The position numbers were made by a program, and so were the translations under genes. 64,000 nt of DNA, taken from assembly GCA_964304625.1 (NCBI GenBank), contig OZ199839.1, positions 9,362,001 to 9,426,000 of the forward strand, written 5' to 3'. The notes beneath the pieces are model-generated. The model had not been told where the DNA came from, ran no database searches, and saw only the letters and a list, made by a program, of their open reading frames with translations. Position 1 is the stretch's first letter. The number at the start of each line of letters is the position of its first letter. Shown here piece after piece: positions 1 through 11,600 of this stretch. This DNA is from Kudoa neothunni. Taxonomy: Eukaryota > Cnidaria.

Positions 1-1440
1 GTGTTTTCAAATTATTATCGTCAATTGAATCGTCTTCATCATCACTATGATCCTCATTCTGTACATAAAGTTAATATAAATAAACTTGAAAATGTTTCAC
101 CTAAAGCTGAGGGAGGACTCATCGAATTTTTCAGAATATAGGGATTGGAACGTATTGATATTCTCTATTGAAGCTTCGTAGGCAATCATATTCTCAATTT
201 CTTCTTGTAATATATTTGGATGAGTTGTGTCACATATTTCAATAATCTCTTTGTCGGGTGATATCAAAATGCTGTTAGCTTTGACAGGGACCGTTTGTCG
301 AGATAAAAACGCAGCTTTTTGAAAGCAATTTATGATGGTGGATACGCTTACACATTCCTACGCTTGTTTAATCAACATCATGCATCTAAAATGGTTGGTG
401 GAGTTGGTTCTAATCCCACCTCAATACATGAAGTGTATTTTTTAATCATTTTCATCATATATACACATTTGAATTAATGAATAATCTCTTGATCTAGGGG
501 TTGCAATAAACTAGTTGTATTTTTGGGTGAAAAGATCAGCTTTATGTTACTGAATGATTTTTTTGGTGAGAGGTTGCATTATCTAAAAAATTAGAACATT
601 TTTGTTTTCATAAACACAGAATTGATTTTAATCAGATATCTTAGGAAGATTTCATTAGTCGCCCAAGACTTCTTGTTAGGTTCATATAAAGCTGGAAGGC
701 TATTTATATTTTTTAAAGTATCTGGGCTTTCGACTAGGTCCAATAGCCAAAGGTCCAAGTTTTTCTCCGCTGAGTGATGCATCGAATAAAACGGTCATAC
801 GTTTTTAGACTTTTTTGTGTCCTTTGTATGACTCTCTATGGAGCTTACATAACTTTTTCTTATATAAAATACGCAAAAAAAAAGAAAAATATCTACCTCT
901 TTGTTGCTGATAAAACAAATCAACCTCATCTATATTATAGATACAATCATCATTATATCCTTCACATTAGTTTTTAAGTTGAGAAAACCATTTAGAACTT
1001 GTACATGGGTCAATGTCAACCGCTTCGTCATTGAAATTTATTTTTTTGAGATTAAATCTCGACTTAAAAAACCTAAAACAACCGTATGTTGCATTTGATG
1101 GTAAATTCTTTTCTCAGGGAATTTCGTTTAAATGATGTCTATGGCAGTTAATTCAATTTTTTAGGATCGCACCCAGCAAATCCAATTATAAACACATTCA
1201 TCGAGGGAAATATTGGTGCCATCATTTAGATTTATCATATTTTTACAAACCAATTCCCTCTCAAACATTTCTATAATTTTCTCTTCATTTTTTAAAATAT
1301 CATTAAGAATGGATATTGTTGATATATTAAAATGTTTAATAGTAGCAAACTCCGCACCTCTTGAGGTGATACCACGGAAATATTTTATAATTTATATTTC
1401 TCTTCAATTGATCGAAACTTAGATTTATTTCTATTAACCA
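1..1440 (-). mobile_element. pogo/Tigger-type DNA transposon relic (minus strand, truncated by window edge)
   Basis: Read on the minus strand, 1430-1130 gives a CENP-B-like helix-turn-helix region (residues FATIKHFN, ILKNEEKIIEMFE), as in Tigger and jerky transposases. After a poorly conserved stretch, 782-1 reads as the DDE core. It has LPALYEPNKKSW at 690-650, then DNATSHQK, then an NTTSLLQPLDQ-like block around 510-480, then CVSVSTIINCFQKAAF near 330-300. The domain order is right for one element in one direction. The frame is broken several times, so it is dead. The C-terminal end probably continues to the left of the window. Plus-strand open frames here (774-1098, 1213-1422) are antisense shadows. 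Confidence 0.75.
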
Positions 1441-1850
1441 TTTACGTCACTTTTATGAAAACTATAAGATTAATTGGGCCAGAAAAGGTACGTAAAATTA
1501 AAATTGGTAAATCACGTGATACTTGTATCGCAAAATTTAGAATCATATCAAAGTTTGTTCATTTAAATTCATTAATAAATGTGTAATTAAATATATTATT
1601 TATTGTTCATGATAGATTGTGTAAAATAAATGCAATCACTGACTGTAGTTTATATTAAGCCTATTCATCGTACGAAATCAATTACTTGCTACTTTCATGT
1701 AAAATCGTAAATTTATTATTTTATAAAGTAACATATTTTGATGTTCCAGCTCTAATTGGGGTTTCAGAAATTTTATCTTTCTAGAAATAATTTATATCCT
1801 TAAAAATAAAACCACGATATAATTTTGATTTTGCCTTATGTCTAAATTTG

Positions 1851-1872
1851 ATATATATATATATATATATAT
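1851..1872. repeat. (AT)n simple repeat
   Basis: Perfect alternating AT run inside the copy 1 repeat. The corresponding part of copy 2 (about 20100-20130) lacks it, so the run expanded after the copies separated. Confidence 0.9.
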
Positions 1873-2062
1873 TATTTTATTTTCTGTATAGTGTTACATT
1901 TTAATTTTTATGCTCGAATTTGTGTCTGACCTTTGATATGAATTTTAGCTAAATTATCCTTTAAAATGCTCGTAACATAAGAATCTGAGCATTCATTTAT
2001 ACATTTAAACGAATGAATGTCAATTTTAACCGAATATATTGGTTATTTTTATTTGGGTTAAT

Positions 2063-3269
2063 TTAACCTCTAATGATAATGAACTTAAAATGACTAACCT
2101 CCGATGGATTTTTTTATTTCATACGCAAGAAAATAAAAAATTTTTAAATTATACGAAAGAAAATAAATTTATTGTCAATATTAGATGAAAATAAATAAAT
2201 TAACTCTATAATAATCCTTATAATCCTACGATAACTAGATTCGTTAATAATCGTTGTAGTATTTTATAGATAATGGAGAGTTCTTCTCGGTGTATCATAG
2301 CAAAAATCTTCTTTAATAAATAAGACAACATAATTAATTGGCTAACCTTCCGAGTTCCTCACATCGATTATACACTTGCTGCTTTTGGATTCACATGCGA
2401 CTACATAATTTTTATTGTATCTTTAAATGCAATAAAAATAATGTAGTCGTATGTAAAATTAAATAAAAATTAATAAACAAATATTCTTCGTATTTTCACT
2501 AAGATTTACATTGCGTATAAACAAAATAGTTCGAATTCGAGTAAATATGTTGCCGCGATCTGTTTTTTTATCGTCGCTACCTTTAATTGTAACGGATGAG
2601 TGGAATAACTCAATTTTTGATACCTAAAAATGGTTAATAATTGTTTATACTATAAATACTGATGAATTAAGTCTACCCGTAACTTTGGTAACAAATTAAT
2701 TTCCTATGGTGGGTAACTAGTTTACACGGTTTGAAGAAGACATGAGCAATATGAATTTTGTTAGTATCACCCTTTGAATATAATTTAGGTCATAAAAGTT
2801 ATTCATATCGCAAAAAACTTCAAATCCTCATCATTCTCATCATTTTTACAGTGAGAAATATCTGTCATATCACTGCAGCTGCTATCCGGTAAACCATTTT
2901 CGGAATGGAGGTGATGTATGCGAATTTAATGAACTAAATTACGTGATTTGGTATGAATTAAGGTAGGTATATTTTAAAATATTCCCATCAAAATGTGTTT
3001 AATTCGGTGAAAAATTCTCAAAATTTTTTTTTGTCTAAGTTGGCATATAAAAAATTGAGGTATTTTTCATCCAAAAAACCATTGGATGATGGAAATTGTG
3101 TAGCTCCGCTAATATATTATATATGTTGATAATTTTTCTTTCGGAAATCAAAAATAATATTTTTGAGAAGTAGGTGGAATCCTAAAATTGACGTCCTTAG
3201 AAATATAAAGAAATTAGAGAAACAATATCTTCCTGGGGTATTTTTATACCAAATCCATTAGAGGGTTAA
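2063..3269. mobile_element. piggyBac-like TTAA element nested in the hAT-like repeat
   Basis: TTAA stands at both ends (2063-2066 and 3266-3269). The termini are inverted: TTAACCTCTAATG on the left, TTAACCCTCTAATGG read inward from the right. TTAA target duplication and CCCT-type ends are piggyBac hallmarks. The minus strand at about 2895-2820 keeps an acidic, serine-rich stretch (PDSSCSDMTD) like a piggyBac transposase N-terminus, but no long frame remains. The paralogous repeat at 20250-20290 lacks this insertion, which supports the borders. Confidence 0.75.
2393..2454. repeat. Near-perfect 25-nt inverted repeat (hairpin)
   Basis: Left arm 2393-2417 and right arm 2430-2454 are reverse complements with about two mismatches, around a 12-nt loop. 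It lies inside the TTAA element 2063-3269. It could be an internal palindrome of that element or a small insertion; there is no sign that it is transcribed. Confidence 0.8.
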
Positions 3270-4295
3270 GACGGCATCTGTTTTAAATTTTCTGGATTTT
3301 TATTAACCCATTGCCTTTATTTTTAAATTAAAATCTGACTCAATATAGAATAACGAATTTGCTAAGTTTATTCGCATAAAATGATATGTAACGCAGCTTT
3401 CTCGACTTTACAAAATACAATTAAAAATATCGTGAATACCTGAAACCTAAAACGATTTGCAAATATCATTTACTAACAATGTGCCATGCTTTGAATTTCT
3501 TATCAAAAACTGGCGCGAGTGAGAAACCGCCAGATCAATTAAATACAAAATAACATTATTTGAAGTGGTGACTTTTTTATGTACTATATGGATTGGTAAT
3601 ATTTATCTGGCTTATTTAAATTTCTCATTTAAGCATAGAATTTAATCACGCGAGTATAACTTTTATTTTTGTATTTTAATAATACTTCTATACAAATTTG
3701 TTGGTTCTAACAATTTAAATTAACTATAATAAAATTTTTTAATTAGAATTATTACTTTACAGAAAAATAGTATGTTCAATCAGGAATAAATAATAGCTTT
3801 AATCGTTGAATGTTAAGTCATGAGACAGAAAAGATATTTGTTCTTTTTAAATTGTGCGGAGGGCAATTGAGTTAACCAACAAAAAATTTTTTTGATTAAT
3901 GCATTTTAAAAATAATTCTAGAAATTATTAAGTTAAAATATCGTTTAAATTAATATTTAGTATAATTAAAAACATTTTTTACTGATATTATTTTCGCATT
4001 TAAATAATATGTAAAATTAAGCCTTGACTTTCACATGAAGGAGGGGTGCGAGTGTAAAATTTGTATGGAAACACTGTTATAGAGTAACAATATCTAATTA
4101 CTAGTACGCCAAAGTAGCATTATATTCATTTTAGGAACACGCACCGACAAAAAAATAATTAAATAAATTTAATTCCATGACTATTATATTACGAAAAATG
4201 ATGTAATTATATAATGATAATAATAACAATAATTAGGACACTAATAAAATTACTAAAACTCTTAGTTTTTTTTCCTATTGGCCCTTCCGACACGA

Positions 4296-5100
4296 TCATG
4301 GTTGAATTAACATTTTCAACTCATCGAATTTTTGTATTGAGTTTGTTCTCCAACTCATCCATTCTATTCTGAAGAGTTTGAAGTTTTTCATTAATTCCTT
4401 TGAGAACATCAGAACTATCTCTAATAGCTTTTTTAGTGTGAGTAATGGGGTAACTGTTGAAATTTTTATACGGTTGATTTTTATTGGAGCGACCACCTAG
4501 TAACTCTGGAATATAACAAACCGAAGATTGCAAGGGATATTGAACATTGGATTTTTCCAACCTAATATTTCTTTCAATCACTGAGGCAGTATTCATCATG
4601 CTCTTCAAAAGTGGCCAAATTCAACGTCAAAAGTCGTGTTTTTATATTTGATCGTAGCAACCTCTTATGAACTGGTTGCGTAGATGTTGGTTCAGGGCCG
4701 ATTGTTCGATGTTGGGAAAAGCCTTGTTTGCAAGCCAACGTAGACGTGAGCCGTAAACATTGATATTTTCAAAAGGTTGTTGCTTTGCTTGGGTGAAATT
4801 CTGGTATTCTAAATTTTCGATTTGAAAATTTCGAAAGACGTCAAAAAGGTAAATTTTGATTTTTTTTGTAACCAAGGCTCATATTAAAACCTTCCTTAGC
4901 CATTGCGTTAAAAATTTCCTGGCTGAGTGAGACCTTCAGCAAAGAAGCCATCTCTTGTATCGATTTAACTCCGTCAATCATACAAGCTGACTCAAAAGTT
5001 TCAAACCATTCACAAATGTTTTGGTATCCATTGAATTTTTCAACCTTTGCAATTGTTTCGTACAGTTGATCATCTTTTGATGACATTTCTTACAATCCTT
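4296..5100 (-). mobile_element. LTR-retroelement Gag fossil (minus strand)
   Basis: The minus strand carries a Gag-like protein fossil. There is an N-terminal part (KVEKFNGYQNICEWFETFE), a middle part with INVYGSRLRWLANKAFP and LRNQFIRG, and a C-terminal stretch with a likely coiled coil. This matches the retrotransposon Gag family of Ty3/gypsy-like LTR elements. It is broken into about three pieces. No polymerase, protease or LTR could be recognised next to it. Confidence 0.65.
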
Positions 5101-6808
5101 CTGTAATTCGTGGATTATCCCAACATATATTACTATATGATTTTTGATACCTCAATGATCCATTTTTGACATAACTGTCATTATTAACAAATAAAAGTAA
5201 CTAACAACTGTTGTATTATTTCAAATTTAAAATATACTTTTCATTATTATTCAATGAGGAATGAATTTTAAAACTTTTGGAGTTAAATAAAAGTAATTGG
5301 ATTAAACAGGGAAATAATTTCATCACACCTAAATGCAATATTCAATAATGGTAATAATAATTAAAGTAATTTGAAATAAAATAATAAACTCTCGACAAAT
5401 AATGAATGAAAATAATGATCTGTTGCAATATCTTATATTTGTTCTTCTGTAAAACATCCGAAAAAATTTAAAACGGTAAAAACATGAAAAAGGGGATTGA
5501 TATTTATTAAACGACAATTTTTTAAAGTGAGGATAGCTTTATGAAACTTTAAATGTTTTTTAGAGGAAAATAGAAATTAGTTATTTTAAAATATAGTTAA
5601 TTCTAAACTCTATATAATATTTTTGATCAGATTACGATATTAAAGATAACCTAAGTTGTTAAGCAATAAATCAGTGAAAATCGATAGTCTTTTTAAGTTA
5701 AAGTTTTGAAACGTTTACCATTTAATGCAACTTAATCATCTTCCATATCTAGCTAAGATCTCTCAAGAAATATCATTACAAGAATACAAAGTTTTCGTTT
5801 AGTTTATAAATAAAATCAAATGAAAGGTATATTGAACCTCCATTGATTAATATATTAATCAGCTCTTTTACCTAACCAAATGGTGTGTGAAAATTATTGT
5901 CATAATTATTAATGAATAACTAATAAATTAATGGAGATAATTTAAAAATAAAACCGTAAAAATGTAAGACTAACGTAAAAACTAGCCAGGTATTCCAATC
6001 AATCTTATCGTGGACATCGAGGCAAACAAAAAGTAATGATATTATTAAGTTCGATGCATAGCGAATTAAAAAAAATTGCTTGATCAGTGAGAAGAACTAA
6101 CTCTTTTAGATACGATATATTGATACATCCTAATGCGGTGCAATTCATCTAAAATATTCCAAATTTGATATTAATTTTCCTGAAAAAGATTTATTGCGGT
6201 CGTAACCAAATTTTGTCAAATATAATAAATTTCAATAATATTACCATATCGTAAATTTGATGCATTATAAAGATTTTATTTGCTTATTCTCCCGGCTTTA
6301 CTTTATCTATTACTTAGATAGAATGTTTAATCAGATGTGTGAGGATTAAAAAATTACCGAAAAATGAATTTCCGATATTGAAGAAAACTTATTCTTAGTG
6401 TTATTTAGATGTCAACAGTTATATTGATAACAAATCAAATGGTTAAATTATATGAAATATATATTGTATTTAATATTTTTTAGCCTATTTCAGATGTTGA
6501 CTCATTAGTACAAGTAAACAACTTTTATTGAATACTATTGTTTTAATTCGGAAAAAACATACTATATTATGAAAAGCGACAGGAATTTGTGCTTAAGGGG
6601 AAAAAACTTTTGGAATTGTTATTAGGAGGCAGAGAGATAATTATTACATTCAATCCAAAAAACTTTCAAAATTCAGGAGGGTACAAAGGTTATTGGTCGA
6701 CCAGGTTCCTTTTGAATCCATTTGGATGAAAATTAATTCTGAATTAAATTAAATATTCCTCCAAATAAAGTTTCATTAATTTTAAACTAAAATAAATTTT
6801 CGGCAAAG
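5101..6808. other. AT-rich stretch with no recognisable gene
   Basis: Only short frames without family resemblance or plausible splice structure. An imperfect (AT)-rich, microsatellite-poor sequence; I see nothing to annotate. Confidence 0.5.
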
Positions 6809-6879
6809 TTGTATAAGTTATATTCAAAATTTTACATTTTAGCAGTTTGGTTAAGACAGGGCTTCCTTATTGAGGTCCA

Positions 6880-8660
6880 ACACCCACACCTTAATTCAAC
6901 GAAAAAGTTGTACTGCCGAGCATGGACTTTGCGTAATGCAAAGATTTTAATTAAACAGAATCTCTCTCGAAAAATATTGTTGCGAATCGTGGCACAATCG
7001 AAATTTGCAATAAGTCTGATAAAAGAATAGTCGGTAGATGAATTTTTCTGAAAATTAATTTACGTTTTCAACCTATTAATATATACTTATTAGTATATGA
7101 AATAAAAATGACAATTGATTATTTTTTCATTCACAAAATAAATGTTTAATCGAATATTTGAAAAATCTGATCAAAAAATAATTTATTTTTGTATATAATT
7201 TAAGAGATAAAAAATTATGTTATAAAATGGAATGAATTATTAAAAATTATATTTATTTCATAATGAAAATTATAAGGAGAATAAGAATTAAACTTTTAAT
7301 TAGTGTCAATATTAAGTCTTTAATTATTTGTGTTGAATATCTACATTTTTTTTTCAAATCAGGCTCAGTTTGCACTAAAAAATTAAGTAAACTAAAATGG
7401 AAACTTCGAAATTTAGGTAAACTGGTTTATTTTTTTCATTTAATGTTTAAATTTATATTTAACCTACTAATTAACTAATTAGTTCGAAAAGTTACACCTT
7501 CAATAAAATTGAGGTATATTTGGACCCCACATTTTTTTAATTTCTGCATAGTAAATAAAAATTAAACTCTACATTAATTTTAAGCAACATCCATCGAAAA
7601 GAACTCTAAAAAAGGCGTAATAAAATCAGTAACACTACACAGCGAGTGCGCGATTAATGGAGAAATTCAGTTTTTGATGATTTAATTATATCTATAATTA
7701 GGAAAGGTCAATATATGCGTCCAAAAATTTATCCATTTCTTTAATCTCGTTTTTGAGAAGAGGTGCGGGTTGTCCTCATAAGTGACAGGTGGTGCAGAAA
7801 CTAAAATGAATCGGGAAGCGCTGATATAGAGCATATAACAAAATAATCAGTGATGACTGTACAATATCACTAAAAGCTATTAGGACAAATTTAGCAACAT
7901 ATTTAATATTTTTTGCATTAAATAATGTGTAAATTAAGCAAACAATAATTTTAATTACTCTTTAAAATGTATTTCTTTTGTGCTAAGGGTTAAGAATAGC
8001 ACTGAAAATATCCAAGAAAGATATGAGTTAAAGTTACCTTTTAAAAACATTTCTAGAATTTATATAGACAAGCATTGGAATTATTGAGGCTTAAAGAAGT
8101 ACAAGAACAAACAATATTCTTGGATGAGGCGAGATTTTCCTTGTCAATCAGACGCAACTTAGGCAGATCAGCCCGTGGATTACGAGCTATTCTTGTTTTT
8201 GATAATGTATTTTTTTGCAATGATGAATAAAATATAAAAATTATTATTAAGCACTAGAGAATAAACACACTAGTTTTTAAAAATTTTATTTTGGATCTTT
8301 TAAAAGATTTGCGCAATAATAAATATATCAAATGATCTCATAATAATGAATAATGTTCCATTCCATAAATCGACGATTATCCAAGATTCTACAACTGAGA
8401 AGAGACGTACTATTTTATTCTTGCTTCTACACTCATCATTCTTAAATCTCATTGAGAATATATTTGGTTGATGGAAGTCTAACGTTGGTCAGTCAAACCC
8501 AAAAAATTAAAATAAATTAGAACGATGTGTGATTGTCGCAACTGGGAGGATTACCGTGGATAATTTAAAAAATTACTATAAAACATTCAAAAAATACCAT
8601 TCATAGTGTCTTTGGTCACCAATAATTGGAAACTAATTTAAATAATATAATTAAAATAAA
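6880..8660 (+). mobile_element. Tc1/mariner (IS630-type, DD34E) transposon relic
   Basis: 6900-7030 reads as a helix-turn-helix arm (NAKILIKQNLSRK, AQSKFAISLIKE), typical of a Tc1/mariner N-terminus. 8095-8200 reads IFLDEARFSLSIRRNLGRS, the first catalytic Asp block with the family's 'rr-GRS-G-RA' signature. About 8355-8480 reads NVPFHKSTI, then SSFLNLIENIFG, equivalent to the second D and the final E. The second Asp position is Asn here, and 34 residues lie between it and the Glu, so the pattern is DD34E. The frame is broken repeatedly and the two halves are separated by the TTAA element 7459-7993. Terminal repeats were not found. Confidence 0.65.
7459..7993. mobile_element. Short TTAA element (piggyBac-type MITE) inside the Tc1 relic
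   Basis: TTAACCTACTAATT at 7459 is followed by GTTACACCTTCAATAAAATT and a GGACCCCAC block. This is the same terminal order as the larger piggyBac element at 18508. The right border is CTAAGGGTTAA ending at 7993. No coding content. It lies between the N-terminal and catalytic parts of the Tc1/mariner relic, so it probably jumped into it. Confidence 0.5.
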
Positions 8661-8681
8661 AGATCATTATTTTTCTATTTT

Positions 8682-9500
8682 TTGCAATTTGGAAATGGAA
8701 ATACTGTATCTATTTTAAAGATATTTGGGCTTATACATTTATGTAATGTTGAGCAACCAAAAAGTCAAGTGATCGCGCGCCCAAATTTTCACTGTAAAAT
8801 CGTTACATTATGGTTTTTCTCTCTTAGGAACATTCGTGAGTTAGGTTTTTGTCGCCGTGAAAAATATGGGATCAAAATACAGCGATTGAAATTAATTAGT
8901 GTCTACTCCGTATTAAAAGGAAGAATAATAGTGGACGAATGAAAAAAATGAAACTTAAGTTCTTAGTGAATCGGAAAGTGAGGATCCGGCAACCTGAAAA
9001 ATTCAGAACGTTATGAAAACCGCTTAATTTGTAATTGGTCCTTGGGTTGTTAGCATATCAGAATGTTCTATAAACAGCGAAGACCAACGCGCCTCGCTTG
9101 AACGTAGATTCTTTATTGAGGAAAGAAGAGACAAAAGCATTCTTCTATCGCTTATATTATAAGAGGTTGAGCATGGTGTCAAAATATTCACTGAAGGATG
9201 AGTGGAAAGCCTATCACATTTTGGTTTCTACGGATACAACTCGTAATGAATAATCACTCCCATGAATATGTTACCAGTCAAGGAAACTATAGAAAAGTAG
9301 TTGAGGAAGTATACCACCATTTGAAAACAAGAATATTAAGAAGAATAAATGTGTTTCCAAGGCATTTGTTAGATTCTTATCTACCAGACGAGTGGCTTGG
9401 TACAAAGGATAGTGACTGTTGGTTGTTTTTTGATTACGCACTAACCGAAATATCAAATATATACAGAAATAATAAGAATAACTGATCTTTACTCAATTAT
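8682..9500 (+). other. Unassigned stretch with one 95-codon frame
   Basis: The frame 9198-9485 (contains VVEEVYHHLKTRILRRIN and YLPDEWLGTKDSDCWLFFDYA) has amino-acid composition that looks protein-like, but I recognise no family. It sits between the Tc1 relic and the Tigger core, in the same strand orientation. It could be the N-terminal half of the neighbouring element or a piece of another one. A second frame, 8682-8942, likewise matches nothing I know. Confidence 0.25.
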
Positions 9501-9659
9501 TCCAACATTGATCATGTATTTTTCCATTTTTATGTTAATAGTTGCCTTTTTAAAAACGTGAAGGAAGAGTTATTATTATTATTATTTTATACTTTATCGA
9601 TAGTCAGTTGTGTTTTATAGCTTTTGGTATATTTAAAACCAAAGTAATAAGACTTGAAT

Positions 9660-10290
9660 TTCCAGAATAGAACCGGAAATCATTGTATGACTGGAAATGG
9701 GGAAGGAGCTAGTTTGAACAAAGAGACGGCTGAAAAGTTTGTCCAAGAATTCAGCGAGTTTTATTCTTGAAAAGGTGTTTAAGTGCGATGTGATTAGATT
9801 TTTATGGAACCGGCTGTCCAGAAAAACCCACGTAACTAAAGAGGAAAGGGCATTACAAGAGCATACACCGATGAAGGATAGGTTAACGCTTTTACTCTGC
9901 AGCAACAATATTAGCGATGACTGTAATGTGAAACCATTGCTTGTATACTATTCAGCTAACCTCAGTGTTATCAAAAAACGTTATTAAATTAAATTTCTTG
10001 TAATGTGGCGAGCAAAAACGAAAGCTTTAGTAACAAAAAATTCTTTAATTAGTGGATATGTGAGATTTTTCCACACAAGTGAATGACTATTTGATAGAAT
10101 AAATCCTCATAACAAAATCCGTCTTGATAATAGACAACGCTCTCAATTATCTCCTGATCTAGAATATATTTTAGTGTATGATTTCAAATTCATCAGAATG
10201 AAGTTTTTAACCTCCAACGGTACCCGGATACATCAGTCTATGAACCAAAAAATCATTTACAAATTTAAGAAACTATATTTCCAAAATGAA
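9660..10290 (+). mobile_element. pogo/Tigger transposase core relic
   Basis: 9739-9990 reads KDRLTLLLCSNNISDDC then VKPLLVYYSANLSVIKKR, which follows the Tigger DDE_1 block 'KDRvTlLLc.NasGd.K.KPLlvyhSenPr.fKk'. 10003-10040 reads MWRAKTKALVTKNS, as in 'vMWRaNsKAWvTr'. About 10210-10290 reads SMNQKIIYKFKKLYFQ, the 'MDQ.vI.nFKklY' block. Several frame breaks are present, so it is inactive. The matching N-terminal CENP-B part was not found upstream. Confidence 0.75.
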
Positions 10291-10749
10291 CAACAGAGAC
10301 GTTGTTGAGAGAAACGTGGTTTGAAGAGAATGAGGAATGGGAGGAAGTTTAAATATTGTTATAAAAGAAAAGTATTGAGGATGGCCAAGTGAGACCTTTT
10401 GTGAAAAAATTCCACCCGGATACAGTGTTAATGAATAGAGCATGGACATTGTTACCGATAATGTTACAAATCACTCCAGAAAAAGTCAAAAAAGAAAGGA
10501 ATAATTGTCAACATTAGATATGTTTATATCAAAGAAAAAGTATGAGCTATTTCAGAAAGAGATCTAATTAAAGAAAAAAAGTCGCTAAATCGAATCATGC
10601 ATCCCTCATCGAAGAAGTAACCCTGTTCTGTTAGTCCCACATAGACTCATTTAATCTATTATTTAATAACGAAAAATAGGTTAAATTTCAGTTCCTCCCC
10701 ACTTCGGCGCCCACCTGTTGCCTGTCATTAGTAATAATCAGGATTCCAG

Positions 10750-11600
10750 TTGTTTGTATTTTCCGGATTATGCTTGCTTCCTCCAATTTTCACTTACGAA
10801 AATTTAGATAAGCTAAATTTTGAAGACTTATGTCACTTCAAGTATAATTTTGAAGATTTAATTATCTTTTTCCAGCAACTTGACTTACTACCAATATCAA
10901 TGGTTTGTTCCCGTGGAGGTCAAATGAAACTTTCTCCAAGGAACAATGCTGCTGTTTCAAGTCATGCAGAATGGAATGTTCGATACGAAAGAACACGTTT
11001 TTCTACCAAGCCAAACTCTCTCTGTATCAAATTTTAAAGATTTTATATTTTTGGAGTGTGTGAGCGACGGAACAATCTTCCTTGATAAATGAATGCCGTA
11101 TTAATTCTTCCGCCAATACTGTGGATTGGAAAAATTTTATACGTGACATTTGTTTGGGTCATTTCAATCGTAACCCCAACAAAGCTAATGGCCCTGGCGT
11201 AAGAATCCAAACAGACGAAAGCCAAATCTGTAAGAGGAAGTTTGGGGTTGGTAGAATCCTACAAAACCAAAGTCAATGGATAGTTGGCGGTGAGTATGGA
11301 AGAGTCTTTATGGTGGAAACTGAAAAGAGAGACACCCCTACCCCTGAAAATATTATTACCACTCATGTTGAGAGGGGATCTGTTATACATACGGTCATGA
11401 GATAGTAATTCATGATAGGAGTTTGTCTAGTCTACAGCACAGGAGTCCACACCCATTGAATTGAGGGACTGTGTAGCGGTTTTAAGTGGAAATATCGTTC
11501 GGTGACGAGTAATAAAAGGAAATGATCGCTTCCTATATTGCCGAATGGATATTTAAAAAACTCCATAGGAGGTGTGTTATTTAGAAATTTTTAGAAGCAG
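10750..11600 (+). mobile_element. Merlin (IS1016/ISXO2-like) DNA transposon relic
   Basis: The two frames 10750-11037 and 11082-11405 together show the Merlin / ISXO2-like transposase layout. First comes an N-terminal zinc-ribbon area (LDLLPISMVC then GGQMKLSP). Then VDWKNFIRDICLGHF, TDESQICKRKFGVGRILQ (first catalytic Asp), WIVGGEYGRVFMVE, KRDTPTPENIITTHVERGS. Further on, 11445-11500 reads TGVHTH-IEG--SGFKWKYR, the 'HTN.IEg.W...K' block. Frames are interrupted, so it is dead. Merlin is a eukaryotic DNA transposon superfamily related to bacterial IS1016. Terminal repeats not located. Confidence 0.8.

Larger units (their letters stand above)
1480..4076. repeat. hAT-like non-autonomous repeat, copy 1 (carries a nested TTAA element)
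   Basis: From about 1640 to 4076 this stretch aligns by eye, in the same order and orientation, with 19870-21053. Shared blocks include 'tttatattaagcct', 'aaaaataaaaccacgat', 'gactcaatatagaataa' and 'cacatg-agga-ggg'. The right end at 4076, read inward from the end, is CAGTGTTTCCATAC, a typical hAT-type terminus also seen at both ends of copy 2. Copy 1 is longer because it contains the 1.2 kb element 2063-3269. No protein is encoded. The left end is unclear; about 1480 is my estimate. Confidence 0.6.

Noticed and set aside
774-1422. Plus-strand frames at 774-977, 901-1098 and 1213-1422
   Set aside because: They are antisense to the Tigger transposase relic read on the minus strand.
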